Assembly (NCBI RefSeq): GCF_001424145.1
Contig: NZ_LMQM01000012.1
Span: forward strand, 1 to 64,000
DNA: 64,000 bases
DNA from: Chryseobacterium sp. Leaf404
GTDB taxonomy: Bacteria > Bacteroidota > Bacteroidia > Flavobacteriales > Weeksellaceae
Direction: 5' to 3'
Part shown: piece after piece, positions 47,709-59,686 of the stretch
How the letters are laid out: every line of letters begins with the position of its first letter
How positions within the stretch are numbered: position 1 is the first letter of the stretch
Made by a program: the position numbers and the translations under genes
Notes under the pieces: generated by a model
What the model was told of the DNA's origin: nothing
Seen by the model: only the letters and a program-made list of their open reading frames with translations
Databases searched by the model: none

Positions 47709-49718
47709 TTATTTAATTCCGTTAAACTTATAATAAGCCACACCGTGCGCCGGAATATCCAATAACAGGCTTTCGTTTATAGTATTTAATTTTGCAATAT
47801 CTTTTTGCCTCCATAAATCACGGATGATTTGTTTTCCTGATATTCCAAGTTTTGCAAAATCTTTATAATTCATAGTCACTTTTTCCCTTCCGAAATTGGC
47901 AAAAGCAACAGCCATGCTTCCGTCTTCCAGTTCTTTTACATAAATGCGCAATTCTCCGATGGTTTGAAGACACATTCCCTGTTTTCCCAATGCATCCTGA
48001 TTGACAGCAATTACCTCATCATTCGTTAAAAGATTCAAAGTAAAATCATCCAACTTTTCCAAATCACAACCAATCAGCAAAGGTGCTGAAAATATGCTCC
48101 AAAGGCTGATGTGGAGATATTGCTCGTTTGGTTTCAAACGGCTTTTATGTGGATTTCCCCAACCTACTTCGCCTACGACAAGCATATCCGCATCATTCCA
48201 ATTGCCTGGTTTTGCAAAAGGAGTGGCCTTGTCCTGGGCCAAGGCAATGCTTTTGACACTTGCCCAGGTATCAGTAATATCATTAGTAGTCCTCCAAGAC
48301 TGTGCATTTACTTTATCACCCCATTTCCAGACATCTCCCATTCCGTACTGACAGAGGTTGTAGACAATATCTCTCGGTTGCTGACGAAGCAAATCGCCCA
48401 TTACTTTGAAAGGCTTTACTCCTTTTTCCGGGTCGCCTCCGCCCTGAAAAGCGAGGGAAGGAACTTTGAAAGGGTCGTTTTCCGGCAAACCGTCTATCAC
48501 ACCGCCATAACTGCACCAGTCGTATTTTAAATAATCAATACCCCATTGTGAATAGATTTCGGCATCTTGTTTTTCGTAACCGTAACTTCCGATACATCCA
48601 CCGCAAGTCCACGGACCGGGCGATGAATAAATCCCCATCTTCAATCCGTTTTGGTGTACATAATCGGCAAGACCTTTCATATCCGGAAATTTGGAATTGG
48701 GGATGATAAATCCTTTTTCATCACGCATTTTGGGATGGTCTTTAGAATCCCGGTTGTACTGCCAGGAATCATCGATATTGATATAGCTCCATCCGTAGTC
48801 TGCCAGACCGCTTTTTAGCAAAGCATCTGCTGCAATTTTCACTTTTTCTGAAGAAACTTCGAGCCCGAAACAATTCCAGCTGTTCCATCCCATTGTCGGC
48901 GTAAGCGCAATCTTATCTCCGCAGTTGATTTTTAATTTTTTTGAAATTTTTCCTTTTGCATTCTGAGCCATTAAGTTGACTTCAAATATTCCTTTTTTAT
49001 CAAGTTTCCCTGTGATAATTCCGGTTTGTAAATCTAATTTTAATCCTTTCGGAAGATCTTTTACCGAGAAAGTCATTGGTCTTTCTCCTGTCGCAGGAAT
49101 CCTGAACAAAAACGGAGAGCCGGGACGCACACCGAAAACTTTCGCCGAATTGATTTTTGGTGTTGCAGGAGCTTTTGGCGTTAAAATATATTCTTCCGAT
49201 GAGATTGGATTGAAGGTTTTTAAGGTGTTCACTCCTATGGTTTCAAATTTCGCATTCACCCAATCGGCGTGGTCGTAGTAAGGACCGTTTCCGCCGTCGG
49301 TTACCAAGAGTTCTAACTGATTTATACCTTCTAATGAGACCGATACAGGTTTTGCCTTATCTCCAAGACGCATAACCTCACTTGACCAAATCTTTTTATT
49401 ATCGCCATAAATTTCAAAAGCTACAGCTGGAGTTTGGTCTTTGATCTCATCATCAAGTCCTACCAAAGCTGTAAAATTCTTTGCTTTTCCTTCTAATTGA
49501 ATTAACAAAGAACTTTCCGCGTGTGTTCCGAAACCTCGCTTGAAAACTTCTCCGGCAATCGTCAAAGGCTTTCCGTCAACAGATGTGTTGATACCCGGTT
49601 TTCCGTGACCTTGCGTGGAAACACTGAGGTCAAGCTTATCCAGCCAAACGACAGTCTGTGCATTCAGACCAAATCCGACCAATAGAAGGGTAAAAATAAC
49701 GAGTTTAAATCTGTACAT
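47709..49718 (-). CDS. GH27 alpha-galactosidase / beta-L-arabinopyranosidase with NPCBM
   Basis: A 669-residue exported enzyme in three parts: an NPCBM-type carbohydrate-binding domain (about 25-155), a short Ig-like domain (about 185-265), and a GH27 barrel opening TPTMGWNSWNCFG. The nucleophile Asp is in YLKYDWCSYGG and the acid/base Asp in RTTNDITDTW. Some GH27 members prefer beta-L-arabinopyranosides, and both activities fit the locus. Galactose released here can be used by galM, galK and galT, which are encoded in the same window. Confidence 0.9.
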   Translation of the reverse strand: MYRFKLVIFTLLLVGFGLNAQTVVWLDKLDLSVSTQGHGKPGINTSVDGKPLTIAGEVFKRGFGTHAESSLLIQLEGKAKNFTALVGLDDEIKDQTPAVAFEIYGDNKKIWSSEVMRLGDKAKPVSVSLEGINQLELLVTDGGNGPYYDHADWVNAKFETIGVNTLKTFNPISSEEYILTPKAPATPKINSAKVFGVRPGSPFLFRIPATGERPMTFSVKDLPKGLKLDLQTGIITGKLDKKGIFEVNLMAQNAKGKISKKLKINCGDKIALTPTMGWNSWNCFGLEVSSEKVKIAADALLKSGLADYGWSYINIDDSWQYNRDSKDHPKMRDEKGFIIPNSKFPDMKGLADYVHQNGLKMGIYSSPGPWTCGGCIGSYGYEKQDAEIYSQWGIDYLKYDWCSYGGVIDGLPENDPFKVPSLAFQGGGDPEKGVKPFKVMGDLLRQQPRDIVYNLCQYGMGDVWKWGDKVNAQSWRTTNDITDTWASVKSIALAQDKATPFAKPGNWNDADMLVVGEVGWGNPHKSRLKPNEQYLHISLWSIFSAPLLIGCDLEKLDDFTLNLLTNDEVIAVNQDALGKQGMCLQTIGELRIYVKELEDGSMAVAFANFGREKVTMNYKDFAKLGISGKQIIRDLWRQKDIAKLNTINESLLLDIPAHGVAYYKFNGIK

Positions 49719-49750
49719 TTTTGAAATTTAAATGAGACGTTTAATCACTT

Positions 49751-51142
49751 TTAATTTGAACTGAATTTCCACCAGTCAACGTAGAAAAGATCTTTGTTTC
49801 CTTTGAATACAAAATATAGATCGTGAACGCCTTTTATATTTTTTACCGGAGATTTTATGGTTTTAAACAGGTCGCCTTCGGCTTTTCCGGTTACCTGAAC
49901 GGTTCCTAATAGTGGTCCATCGATAGAATCTGTATGGATTTCTACACTTCCGCCATTCATTGAAGCCACCGATACTTCCAAAAATTTGGTTCCTTTGGAA
50001 AAATCAACGCCCTGAACTTTGAGGTAATCGCCATTGTTAATCGATGAAACGACAAGACGATCTGTTATTTTTTCACCTGTGTCGTAAGGATTATTTCTTT
50101 CCCACTCGGTCATTTTTTCTGTTTTTAAACCTTCACTAAAAGCAATGGTTTCTGCTTCTACCTTCTCATAAGGATTCAGTGTTGCGATTCTTTTCACGCC
50201 TTCTGGATTCCAAAACGGCAGTTTTTGAATGGTGCCATCGGCATTATAAATCAGTTCACTCACACAAATGGAACGGCGCTCGTAATGCTTGCTTATTGTT
50301 TGTTTTCCCAGATTGTAATTGAAACCGAAAACGTAAGATTTTCCTTTGTAGTCAATGATTCCAGGATGATTCCCGTTGGAGCGTTTGTCACTGTCCATAA
50401 TCATTCCTTTATATTCCCATGGACCGGTTGCCGATTTGCCCATTGCATAGCCAATACCTTCCGGACAACAAGTTGAGGCATACGCCATATAATAATTTCC
50501 GTTGCGTTTCCAAGCCCAAGGTCCTTCCTGATAATGAAACGGGTCGGGAGAGCCTTTGACTTTGGCGATCGATGGGTCTTTTATAACAGATCCATCTATA
50601 GAAATCATATCTTTATTCAACTTTACGTACCATAAATTTGGATTTCCCCAATATAAATAAGCCTGTCCGTCATCATCAATCAAAACTGTCGGGTCGATAT
50701 CGTCGCTCGAATTTTTAACCAACGGTTTTCCGATCGGGTCTTTGAAAGGCCCATACGGACTGTCTGCAACCAAAACACCGATTCCCCTCTGTCCGGGCAT
50801 CGGGCAATACATATAAAACTTGCCGTCTCTTTCTATGATCTGTGGTGCCCACGCTCCGTTTTCCGGGTCAGTCCAGTTGAAATCTTTTAAGGAAGCCACA
50901 ACACCGTGGTCTGTCCAGTTGACCATATCGGTTGAAGTGTACAACAGCCAGTCTTTCATTTTAAATCCGAACGCATCATCTTCGTCGTGACTTGTGTACA
51001 GAAAAACGGTGTCGTTATAAACCATTGGTGCAGGGTCGGCCGTGAATTTGGTCTGGATGATGGGATTTTGGCCAGACAGCGATAATCCTGTCAGCATCAA
51101 CCCAATATTTAAAGTATATTTTAAAACTGTTTTCTTAATCAT
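49751..51142 (-). CDS. GH43 with C-terminal CBM6 (trio member 3)
   Basis: The third exported GH43-CBM6 protein. The frame is open 91 codons upstream into the next gene, but the start at 51142 (MIKKTVLKYTLNIGLMLTG) gives a signal peptide and a 19-base gap. Triad: Asp in TADPAPMV, Asp in DIDPTVLIDDD, Glu in YQEGPWAWKR. The CBM6-like domain runs from about residue 325 to FYVDWWKFSSN. Separated from its two paralogues by GH27 and GH31 genes, so the trio did not arise as a simple adjacent triplication. Confidence 0.9.
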   Translation of the reverse strand: MIKKTVLKYTLNIGLMLTGLSLSGQNPIIQTKFTADPAPMVYNDTVFLYTSHDEDDAFGFKMKDWLLYTSTDMVNWTDHGVVASLKDFNWTDPENGAWAPQIIERDGKFYMYCPMPGQRGIGVLVADSPYGPFKDPIGKPLVKNSSDDIDPTVLIDDDGQAYLYWGNPNLWYVKLNKDMISIDGSVIKDPSIAKVKGSPDPFHYQEGPWAWKRNGNYYMAYASTCCPEGIGYAMGKSATGPWEYKGMIMDSDKRSNGNHPGIIDYKGKSYVFGFNYNLGKQTISKHYERRSICVSELIYNADGTIQKLPFWNPEGVKRIATLNPYEKVEAETIAFSEGLKTEKMTEWERNNPYDTGEKITDRLVVSSINNGDYLKVQGVDFSKGTKFLEVSVASMNGGSVEIHTDSIDGPLLGTVQVTGKAEGDLFKTIKSPVKNIKGVHDLYFVFKGNKDLFYVDWWKFSSN

Positions 51143-51161
51143 AATCAGTTTTTTTTTGAAT

Positions 51162-52280
51162 TTAATATTTAATGATTTGTTCTGTCCAGGTTGGTCCATC
51201 GATGTAAAACATTCCGTCTTTGTAATGAACCGGCTCGATTCCCATTTGAGGACCAGATTCCCAAGGCTGGAACGTCTGACTGTACGGATAAGGTCTTTTT
51301 TCGTACATAAAATAATGGCAGGAATTCCAAAGATTTCCGTCGGGACCGATGAACAAAGCGTTGTGTCCGGTTTCCTGATAAGGGTCTTCGGTATCGGTAA
51401 AGAAAAGATTTTCATAGCCGTTTTCTTTCGCCATTTCTGCTCGGTATCCTTTTTTTCGTGTTCCGAAAATCGGTTCAGGTGAAGCGAGTTCCCAAGGTCC
51501 TAAAGGTGATTTTGATTTTAACAAACCTACTTCATAACCTCTCGTCCAGGTGGAAAAAAACATAAAATAGGTTCCTTCTTTTTTGATGACAAAAGGCCCT
51601 TCGATTCCGCCAACCATCCATTCCGGCCAGCCAGGTTGTTGTTTGTCTAGAAATTTTTGAATAGGTGTAGTTAATTTTCCTGTTTTTAAATCAATTTTAG
51701 CCTGAAAAAGTCCGTTACCACTGCAATAGAGATAAACCTGGCCGTCCTCATCCTCAAACAAAGTCGAATCATTATTATATTGTGGTGTCAAAGGTCCGTT
51801 GACTAATTTGTAAGGTCCTGTCACTTTATCAGCTGAAAATAACCAAATGCTGTGAGTTGCCATTCCTTTCGGGTCTTCTTTGGTAACTTTCCCACTGTTT
51901 ACGGTAAGCCAATATTTCCCTTGAATAAAATGAATTTCGGGAGCCCAGAATCTTCCATTGTAAGGAGAATCTTTCGGAAGTTTTTTGGCATCAATGATAA
52001 AAGAATGCTGTTTCCAATTGATCATATCCTTAGAAACCAACATTCGGACACCGGGATTCGGACCTGTCCAAACCGGATTGGAAGTTCCCACGCAATACCA
52101 CAAATCATCAACTTTAATAATGAAATGGTCACGCATAGAAATAGCGGAATCTCTGGTAATTGGATTCGTGTAGCGAAATTCTTTCTGTAAGGAAGTTTTG
52201 CTTTTTTCAGTTTGAGCAAACACATTATTCAAAGCAAAAATGAATAATGAAAACGCCAGAATATTTTTAAAAACCTTCAT
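51162..52280 (-). CDS. GH43-like exported enzyme without a CBM
   Basis: A 372-residue secreted five-bladed propeller. The start at 52280 (MKVFKNILAFSLFIFALNNVFAQ) gives a signal peptide; an ATG at 52313 overlaps GH115. The base Asp seems to lie in ISMRDHFIIK, the second Asp in NNDSTLFEDEDG and the acid Glu in GGIEGPFVIK. The N-terminal strand lacks the usual ADP motif, so it belongs to a divergent subfamily (GH43 or a related clan F family), and its linkage specificity is uncertain. It lies between GH115 and the third GH43-CBM6 gene. Confidence 0.8.
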   Translation of the reverse strand: MKVFKNILAFSLFIFALNNVFAQTEKSKTSLQKEFRYTNPITRDSAISMRDHFIIKVDDLWYCVGTSNPVWTGPNPGVRMLVSKDMINWKQHSFIIDAKKLPKDSPYNGRFWAPEIHFIQGKYWLTVNSGKVTKEDPKGMATHSIWLFSADKVTGPYKLVNGPLTPQYNNDSTLFEDEDGQVYLYCSGNGLFQAKIDLKTGKLTTPIQKFLDKQQPGWPEWMVGGIEGPFVIKKEGTYFMFFSTWTRGYEVGLLKSKSPLGPWELASPEPIFGTRKKGYRAEMAKENGYENLFFTDTEDPYQETGHNALFIGPDGNLWNSCHYFMYEKRPYPYSQTFQPWESGPQMGIEPVHYKDGMFYIDGPTWTEQIIKY

Positions 52281-52290
52281 AATTTTAATT

Positions 52291-54858
52291 TTATCTTTTT
52301 TTAGGACTTTCATCCATTTTCAAATACGTTTCTTCGTAGCCGCCGTTGTCCACAACTACTTTGTACAAGACAATTCCGGGATCCAAAGGTTCAATTGTCA
52401 GGGTATAATTTCCATTTTGATTTGTCGGAAGTTTGAATGTTTCTACTTTTTCTACCAATCTTGCATCAGCTGCAGGATACATTTTGGTATAATTATTTGC
52501 CCAAGTCAAATCCTGATTGATGCCGATGGTTTTTGGTTGGTTTTTATCAAAATAAGTTTTAACGCTGTGACCTCCTTTTTTGAATGGAAGCGTAGAATCA
52601 AAGAAGAAATGAACTTTTACAGGCGAAGAATTATTCTTTAATTTAAATTGATAATTGATTGAAGCTCCATCTGTTTTTTCTGTGTAAGGCATCAAGGCGA
52701 TTCCGGAAAGCGTTCTTCCCAAATCGGGAATGACTGTCCATTTGGTCTTGGCTGAAGCTTTAGTTTCAAAAAAATGTTCGGTTTCCATAGCAACCACGCC
52801 ATTTTTTTCTTCGAAAATATAACCGCCTGTTTTTGCTTCTTCAGGCGTGATTCTGTAAACGGTTGGCTTGATGTTTCCTTCTTTCGGTTCGTCCCAGGAT
52901 TTGTAACCAATGTGAGTTTGATCCATCATATGATTCCATTTTCCGCCGGAAATATTCAGGTTGTAATCTGTTGTGTATTCTGCATCTCTGGCGAAACATT
53001 CATCGGCATAATCTGCCCAATAGTTGGCTTTTAAGTCTTTTTCTTCTGCCAGTTTGTGATTCATTGCGACGGCGTAATACATATCGTAGAGGTTTGCCAT
53101 CGCACGAACGGGATGCAAAACAATCTGTTTGTAAGTGTCTTTGTAAGCATCATCTAAATTAATAAACTGCCTTAAAGCTCTTGTTTCCAAAGCTAAATAC
53201 GAATCTCTCACCTGCAAAAATTCGCCACTTTGAAGATTGTAGGTTTTGTGATTCATCATTTCTGCAGAAACCCTTGAGTTGTATTTGCAGTGCAGATTGA
53301 TAATTTCTGCAATTTCCTTTGAATTGCGATTTCCAAAATGTTCTTCCGCAAATTTTACAGTGTAATTTTCAAGATTATCCTGGGTAAAAGAAGTCGGATT
53401 CCACGCCATATTCAGAAAGAAATCCATTGGATATTCATTCGGTTTTAAATCTCCAACATTCAGAATCCAGATTTTGTCCACACCATAACTGTAGGTCAAC
53501 TGCAGCTGTTCCCACATATGCGGAATCTGTGTCATATTCAGCCATTGATAAGCTCTTGGTGCACCGTGCAAATCGACGTGGTAATACATTCCGTAACCAC
53601 CGGGATGTTTTTTCGCATTGAGATAAGGAAGTCGGCGGACATTTCCCCAGTTGTCGTCACACAACAAAATCGTCATATCATCCGGAACTTTCATTCCCTG
53701 GTCGTAATAATCTAAAACTTCGCTGTATAAAGCCCAAAGCTGAGGTGTTTCTTTTGCAGATTTTTTAGTTACTTTTTCGATGATTTTACGCTGATCCTGC
53801 ATAATTTTCTCAAGCAATTTAAAATTGGCTTCTGCACTTCCCAAATCGCTCATCGGTTCGTCACCATCGCCACGCATTCCCATCGTTACGAGATTATCGT
53901 AGTTTTTATTCCTGCTGAATCCGTCTTCCCAGAACTTCAGAAGCGCATCTTTATTAGTGTGGTAATTCCATTCGCCGTTTCCGTATTCTTTGCGGTGATT
54001 ACCCCATTCTTTTTGCGCTCGCATCATCGGTTCGTGGTGCGATGTTCCCATCACAATTCCGTACTCATCTGCCACTTTTGGATTGAGAGGATCATCTTCG
54101 TTGAAGGCTTTTCCCCACATTGCAGGCCAAAGATAATTGGCTCTGAGACGAAGCAAAAGCTCAAACATATTTGCATACATTTTGCTGTTGATTCCTCCAA
54201 ATTTGGTTCTTGCCCACGTTCCGAAAGCCGGTTCTTCATCATTAATGAAAATTCCACGGTATTTTACTTTAGGCTCGCCACAAGCAAAATATCCCGGAAC
54301 AACATACGCCGAAGAACGCTTTTTTACAGGAACATCATTCCAGTAATACCACGGAGAAACGCCTAACTGTTTGGATAATTCATAAATTCCGTAAATGGTT
54401 CCTCGTCTGTCACTTCCTGCGATGACGAGTTGCTTTTTGGATTTGGATTTTGATTTTGGATTTTCTACCGTCGTAATCACGAAGCTTTCCCACTTTCCTT
54501 TCAAATCTTTAGCATTGATTTTTTTGGATGAAATTAATCCATCAATCACTTTATTTTTACCAATAGTGCCTATGATGATCTCAAATTCACCGGAAGTTTC
54601 TGTGGTTGAAAGATTAGGAAATTTTCCAGTAACTTTCTGAATATCCGACTGTAAATCTTTCGCAGCACGAATGACCGCAACATTTTCTGAAGGATCGTAA
54701 AATAAGTTTGTAGCATTTCCATCCGCTGAAACAATAGGAAAACCGCTATCATTTGAAATGATATTTTCATTAATTCCCGATATTTGTTGGGCAGAAAAAG
54801 TTCCGCTTCCAAAGAAACAAAGCAGTAGAATTATTTTGATATTTTGATGGGTTACCAT
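52291..54858 (-). CDS. Xylan alpha-1,2-glucuronidase, GH115 (paralogue 2)
   Basis: An 855-residue exported GH115 with all the blocks seen in paralogue 1: KYRGIFINDEEPAFGTWA, RANYLWPAMWGKAF, GTSHHEPMMRA and LLCDDNWGNVRRLP. The signal peptide ends near GTFSAQ. The C-terminal extension ending ETYLKMDESPKKR resembles that of the 37570 protein. Two GH115s in one locus suggest differing tolerance for backbone decoration. It sits ten bases upstream of the GH43-like gene, in the long operon. Confidence 0.93.
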   Translation of the reverse strand: MVTHQNIKIILLLCFFGSGTFSAQQISGINENIISNDSGFPIVSADGNATNLFYDPSENVAVIRAAKDLQSDIQKVTGKFPNLSTTETSGEFEIIIGTIGKNKVIDGLISSKKINAKDLKGKWESFVITTVENPKSKSKSKKQLVIAGSDRRGTIYGIYELSKQLGVSPWYYWNDVPVKKRSSAYVVPGYFACGEPKVKYRGIFINDEEPAFGTWARTKFGGINSKMYANMFELLLRLRANYLWPAMWGKAFNEDDPLNPKVADEYGIVMGTSHHEPMMRAQKEWGNHRKEYGNGEWNYHTNKDALLKFWEDGFSRNKNYDNLVTMGMRGDGDEPMSDLGSAEANFKLLEKIMQDQRKIIEKVTKKSAKETPQLWALYSEVLDYYDQGMKVPDDMTILLCDDNWGNVRRLPYLNAKKHPGGYGMYYHVDLHGAPRAYQWLNMTQIPHMWEQLQLTYSYGVDKIWILNVGDLKPNEYPMDFFLNMAWNPTSFTQDNLENYTVKFAEEHFGNRNSKEIAEIINLHCKYNSRVSAEMMNHKTYNLQSGEFLQVRDSYLALETRALRQFINLDDAYKDTYKQIVLHPVRAMANLYDMYYAVAMNHKLAEEKDLKANYWADYADECFARDAEYTTDYNLNISGGKWNHMMDQTHIGYKSWDEPKEGNIKPTVYRITPEEAKTGGYIFEEKNGVVAMETEHFFETKASAKTKWTVIPDLGRTLSGIALMPYTEKTDGASINYQFKLKNNSSPVKVHFFFDSTLPFKKGGHSVKTYFDKNQPKTIGINQDLTWANNYTKMYPAADARLVEKVETFKLPTNQNGNYTLTIEPLDPGIVLYKVVVDNGGYEETYLKMDESPKKR

Positions 54859-54896
54859 ATTGATTTAATTTTATTAAAGGCTTTAAAGCTTCATCC

Positions 54897-57362
54897 TTAT
54901 TTAAAAATTATTTTAACATTTTTCCCTGAATAAGCCACCGTTTTCTGCTGACCATCTGGATGAATTATAGTAAAGTTTCGGTTCTCAATCATTCCACTGT
55001 ATTTTCCTTTTCGGGTGTCAATAGTTAACGTTTGGGATTTGTCATTCCAATGCATTGGTATTTCTGTAAAATCTCCTTTTTCGTAGTTGTAATTGTCAAA
55101 TTCATCTTCGTACAAAACGAAATCTGCATCTGAACCCGGATAGATTTTCAGGGTAAGATTATCCCATTTTTTCTCAATTGCATACTGAACATCCGGACCG
55201 AAAGGAATGATGCTTCCGCCTTTTACATACAATGGAATACTTTGGATATTGACTGTTTTATCGATTTCCTGTCCGCCGTTATTCTTTGCATTGGTCCAGT
55301 AGTCATACCATACAGAACCGGACGGAAGATATACTTTGACGGTTTTATTTTGTGTAAAATCTACATCTGTAGCAGAAGGTCCTTTTTGAGTTTCATCCTT
55401 TTTATCCCAACCGGTTTGTTCGTTGGTTTTCAGTATTTTTTCAGGGGTGTATTGCGCATTCAGTACAGGAGCGACCAGGAAAGATTTCCCGAACATATAT
55501 TCATTATTGATGTCCCAAACTTTTTTATCTTCTGCAAAATCCATTGCCAACGCTCTCATAAAACTCGACTGATTTTTAGAAACGTCCCAAGAAATAGAAT
55601 AGATGTAAGGCAGCAAACTGTATCTAAATTTGATGAATTTCTCAACAGCATCATACACCGGCTCTCCTTTTTTTCCGAACTGGTAAATTTCTCTAGGTAC
55701 ATCAGCTCCGTGCGAACGCATCATCGGCGTGAAAGTTCCGTATTGTAGCCAACGAACATACAATTCCTGAAACATCGGATTTTTTGAACCCAAACTTTCA
55801 TTCCACCCTTTTTTATAAGCTCCGGCAAAGAATCCACCGATGTCAGAATTGAAATTAGGGTTTCCAGTAAGGCTAAAATTTAAACCAGCCGGAACCTGAT
55901 TGCGCAAAGATTCCCAGGAAGAATTGACGTCGCCTGACCAAGTATTTGCGCCATACCGTTGTTGACCAGCAAATGCAGACCTTGTTAAAATAAAAATTCT
56001 TTTATCACTTGTCGTTGCTCGCTGATGATCATAAACCCCACCAACAGTCATTAATGTATACGCATTTCTTACTTTTCGGAAAGAACCTAAATAAGTTTTC
56101 GTGTCTAAATCTTCAGGTTTCTGGCTAAGATGATCTGGTTCCGTAGAATCCATCCACCAAGTATCGACGCCAAGACTGAAAACACCTTTGTTCAGATATT
56201 TCCAGTAAATGTCTCTGGCTTCGGGATTACAGGCATCGTAAACACGTACTCCTGAAGGATAATTCAAATCCGGAGGCCAGACTTCTCTGCCAGATTCTGG
56301 CCAGGTTTTGAAATTAAAAAGCATTCCTTTTTTGTCCATTTCACGATAAGGATTGGTCATTGGTCCGAATGACGACCAGATGGAAACAGAAAGATGCGCA
56401 TTCATTCCGTGGATGTCGTTAATCATTTTTTTGGCATCAGGAAAATCGGGACTGATAAAATCCATCGCATTCCACTGGTAATTATTTCCCCAATATTGCC
56501 AATCCTGAATTATGCCGTCCAAGGGAACTTTCAAATCACGGTATAATTTTACGACATCTACAATTTCATTCTGACTTTTATAACGTTCTTTACTTTGCCA
56601 GAAACCATACGTCCATAATGGAAACATTGGGACATTTCCGGTAAGATCACGCATCTCGGCAACTACGCCGTCAGCATTTCCGCCATACATAAAATAGTAG
56701 TCAACGCCTTCCCCAACTTCGGAAGCAAAAGATGTTTTCTGAGTATTATCGGTAAACTGAGTCGGGGAATAATTGTCCCAAAAAATCCCGTATCCTTTCA
56801 CGGACTGGAAAAAAGGCACGAAATCCCAGGTGTTGTTCTGCACCATTCTGATGTCCTGATTCCTTTGAGATAATTTTCCGTTTGGAAGAATTCCCAAACC
56901 GTAAATAGGTTCATCTTTTTCCAACTGAAAAGATTGGGTTACAGAATAAGTCGGATTTCCGGCATCATTAAAAGGTTTAAAATCACTTCCTTTTTCCTTC
57001 AGAAGTTCTTTTCCTGATGATGTTTTGTAAGCTATTTCTCCGTTTTTCGTATTAACGGATATTTGTAACTCATTGGTTTTTATTGATAAAATATCTTTAT
57101 TTTCTGTAACCGAGAATTTTGTTTTTTGTTCTTGTTTAATGACAGACAGACTGTTTTTTACAAATGATTTTTCCGAAGGATATTTGATAATTCTTACGGT
57201 ATTTTCTCCATACAATTTCACTTCCACATTCATATCAGCTGTAGAAAAGCTCAATCCTGCATCTGTCTTTTTATACGACTGTGCATTGGCGTTCTGTTCT
57301 ATTCCTGATATTACTACAATGGTAATAATTAAATTTTTTATATTTATTTTTGTGAAATTCAT
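54897..57362 (-). CDS. GH31 alpha-glycosidase without PA14 insert
   Basis: An 821-residue exported GH31. The signal peptide spans about 1-27 (ending NANAQ). The nucleophile Asp is in VDTWWMDSTEPD, and the sugar-binding DGIIQDWQYWG strand comes before it. It lacks the PA14 domain found in the other GH31 and has a longer C-terminal beta region (around 640-690) containing TPEKILKTNEQ. An alpha-xylosidase or alpha-glucosidase role is possible. It is the first gene after the CE1 esterase, 60 bases downstream, probably in the same transcript. Confidence 0.87.
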   Translation of the reverse strand: MNFTKINIKNLIITIVVISGIEQNANAQSYKKTDAGLSFSTADMNVEVKLYGENTVRIIKYPSEKSFVKNSLSVIKQEQKTKFSVTENKDILSIKTNELQISVNTKNGEIAYKTSSGKELLKEKGSDFKPFNDAGNPTYSVTQSFQLEKDEPIYGLGILPNGKLSQRNQDIRMVQNNTWDFVPFFQSVKGYGIFWDNYSPTQFTDNTQKTSFASEVGEGVDYYFMYGGNADGVVAEMRDLTGNVPMFPLWTYGFWQSKERYKSQNEIVDVVKLYRDLKVPLDGIIQDWQYWGNNYQWNAMDFISPDFPDAKKMINDIHGMNAHLSVSIWSSFGPMTNPYREMDKKGMLFNFKTWPESGREVWPPDLNYPSGVRVYDACNPEARDIYWKYLNKGVFSLGVDTWWMDSTEPDHLSQKPEDLDTKTYLGSFRKVRNAYTLMTVGGVYDHQRATTSDKRIFILTRSAFAGQQRYGANTWSGDVNSSWESLRNQVPAGLNFSLTGNPNFNSDIGGFFAGAYKKGWNESLGSKNPMFQELYVRWLQYGTFTPMMRSHGADVPREIYQFGKKGEPVYDAVEKFIKFRYSLLPYIYSISWDVSKNQSSFMRALAMDFAEDKKVWDINNEYMFGKSFLVAPVLNAQYTPEKILKTNEQTGWDKKDETQKGPSATDVDFTQNKTVKVYLPSGSVWYDYWTNAKNNGGQEIDKTVNIQSIPLYVKGGSIIPFGPDVQYAIEKKWDNLTLKIYPGSDADFVLYEDEFDNYNYEKGDFTEIPMHWNDKSQTLTIDTRKGKYSGMIENRNFTIIHPDGQQKTVAYSGKNVKIIFK

Positions 57363-57422
57363 TTTTTCTGTGATTATGGATTTGAATTAAATTTTAACAG
57401 CTTAAAAACTGAAGATTAAATT

Positions 57423-59378
<1,956 letters not shown>

Positions 59379-59456
59379 TTAATTTAGACAAAAAAATAAT
59401 ACCCGCAATGGTTTATCTTTTTTCATTTTTTCTGGTCAACTTCTTAATCTTACCTG

Positions 59457-59527
59457 ACAGGTCGCCTCTACGAGGCTTTGGTTTGATGATGCAACTTTTT
59501 GCTATTAACAGCTTGCTCCTAAGGAGC
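59457..59527. repeat. Repeat D, copy 3
   Basis: ACAGGTCGCCTCTACGAGGC at the left and palindrome GCTCCTAAGGAGC (59515-59527) at the right, close to copy 2. The 335-base gap 59352-59686 otherwise holds operator 6 and structured repeat A copy 6, and nothing else was recognised. Confidence 0.6.
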
Positions 59528-59563
59528 ATTTATTAGAATTACCTTTTTTACATCGAATTGCCC

Positions 59564-59665
59564 GTAGCCCGACTTGAGCGGAAATCCTTTTTTGCTTGTA
59601 TTTAAGTTCAATTTATTCCGAATCTTCTGCAAAAAAGATTGGGAGCGGAAGGCGGATAAGCTACC
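59564..59665. repeat. Structured repeat A, copy 6
   Basis: The outer stem is GTAGC/GCTAC instead of GCAGC/GCTGC, a compensated C-G to T-A change. A-G mismatch, GC facing GC, long variable loop as in copy 1. It ends 21 nt downstream of the GH43 stop at 59687. Confidence 0.8.
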
Positions 59666-59686
59666 AAAAAAATTATTCTTCCTATT

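Noticed and set aside
51142..51415. N-terminal extension of the third GH43-CBM6 protein
   Set aside because: The 91 extra codons lie inside the neighbouring GH43 gene in another frame and precede a clear signal peptide.
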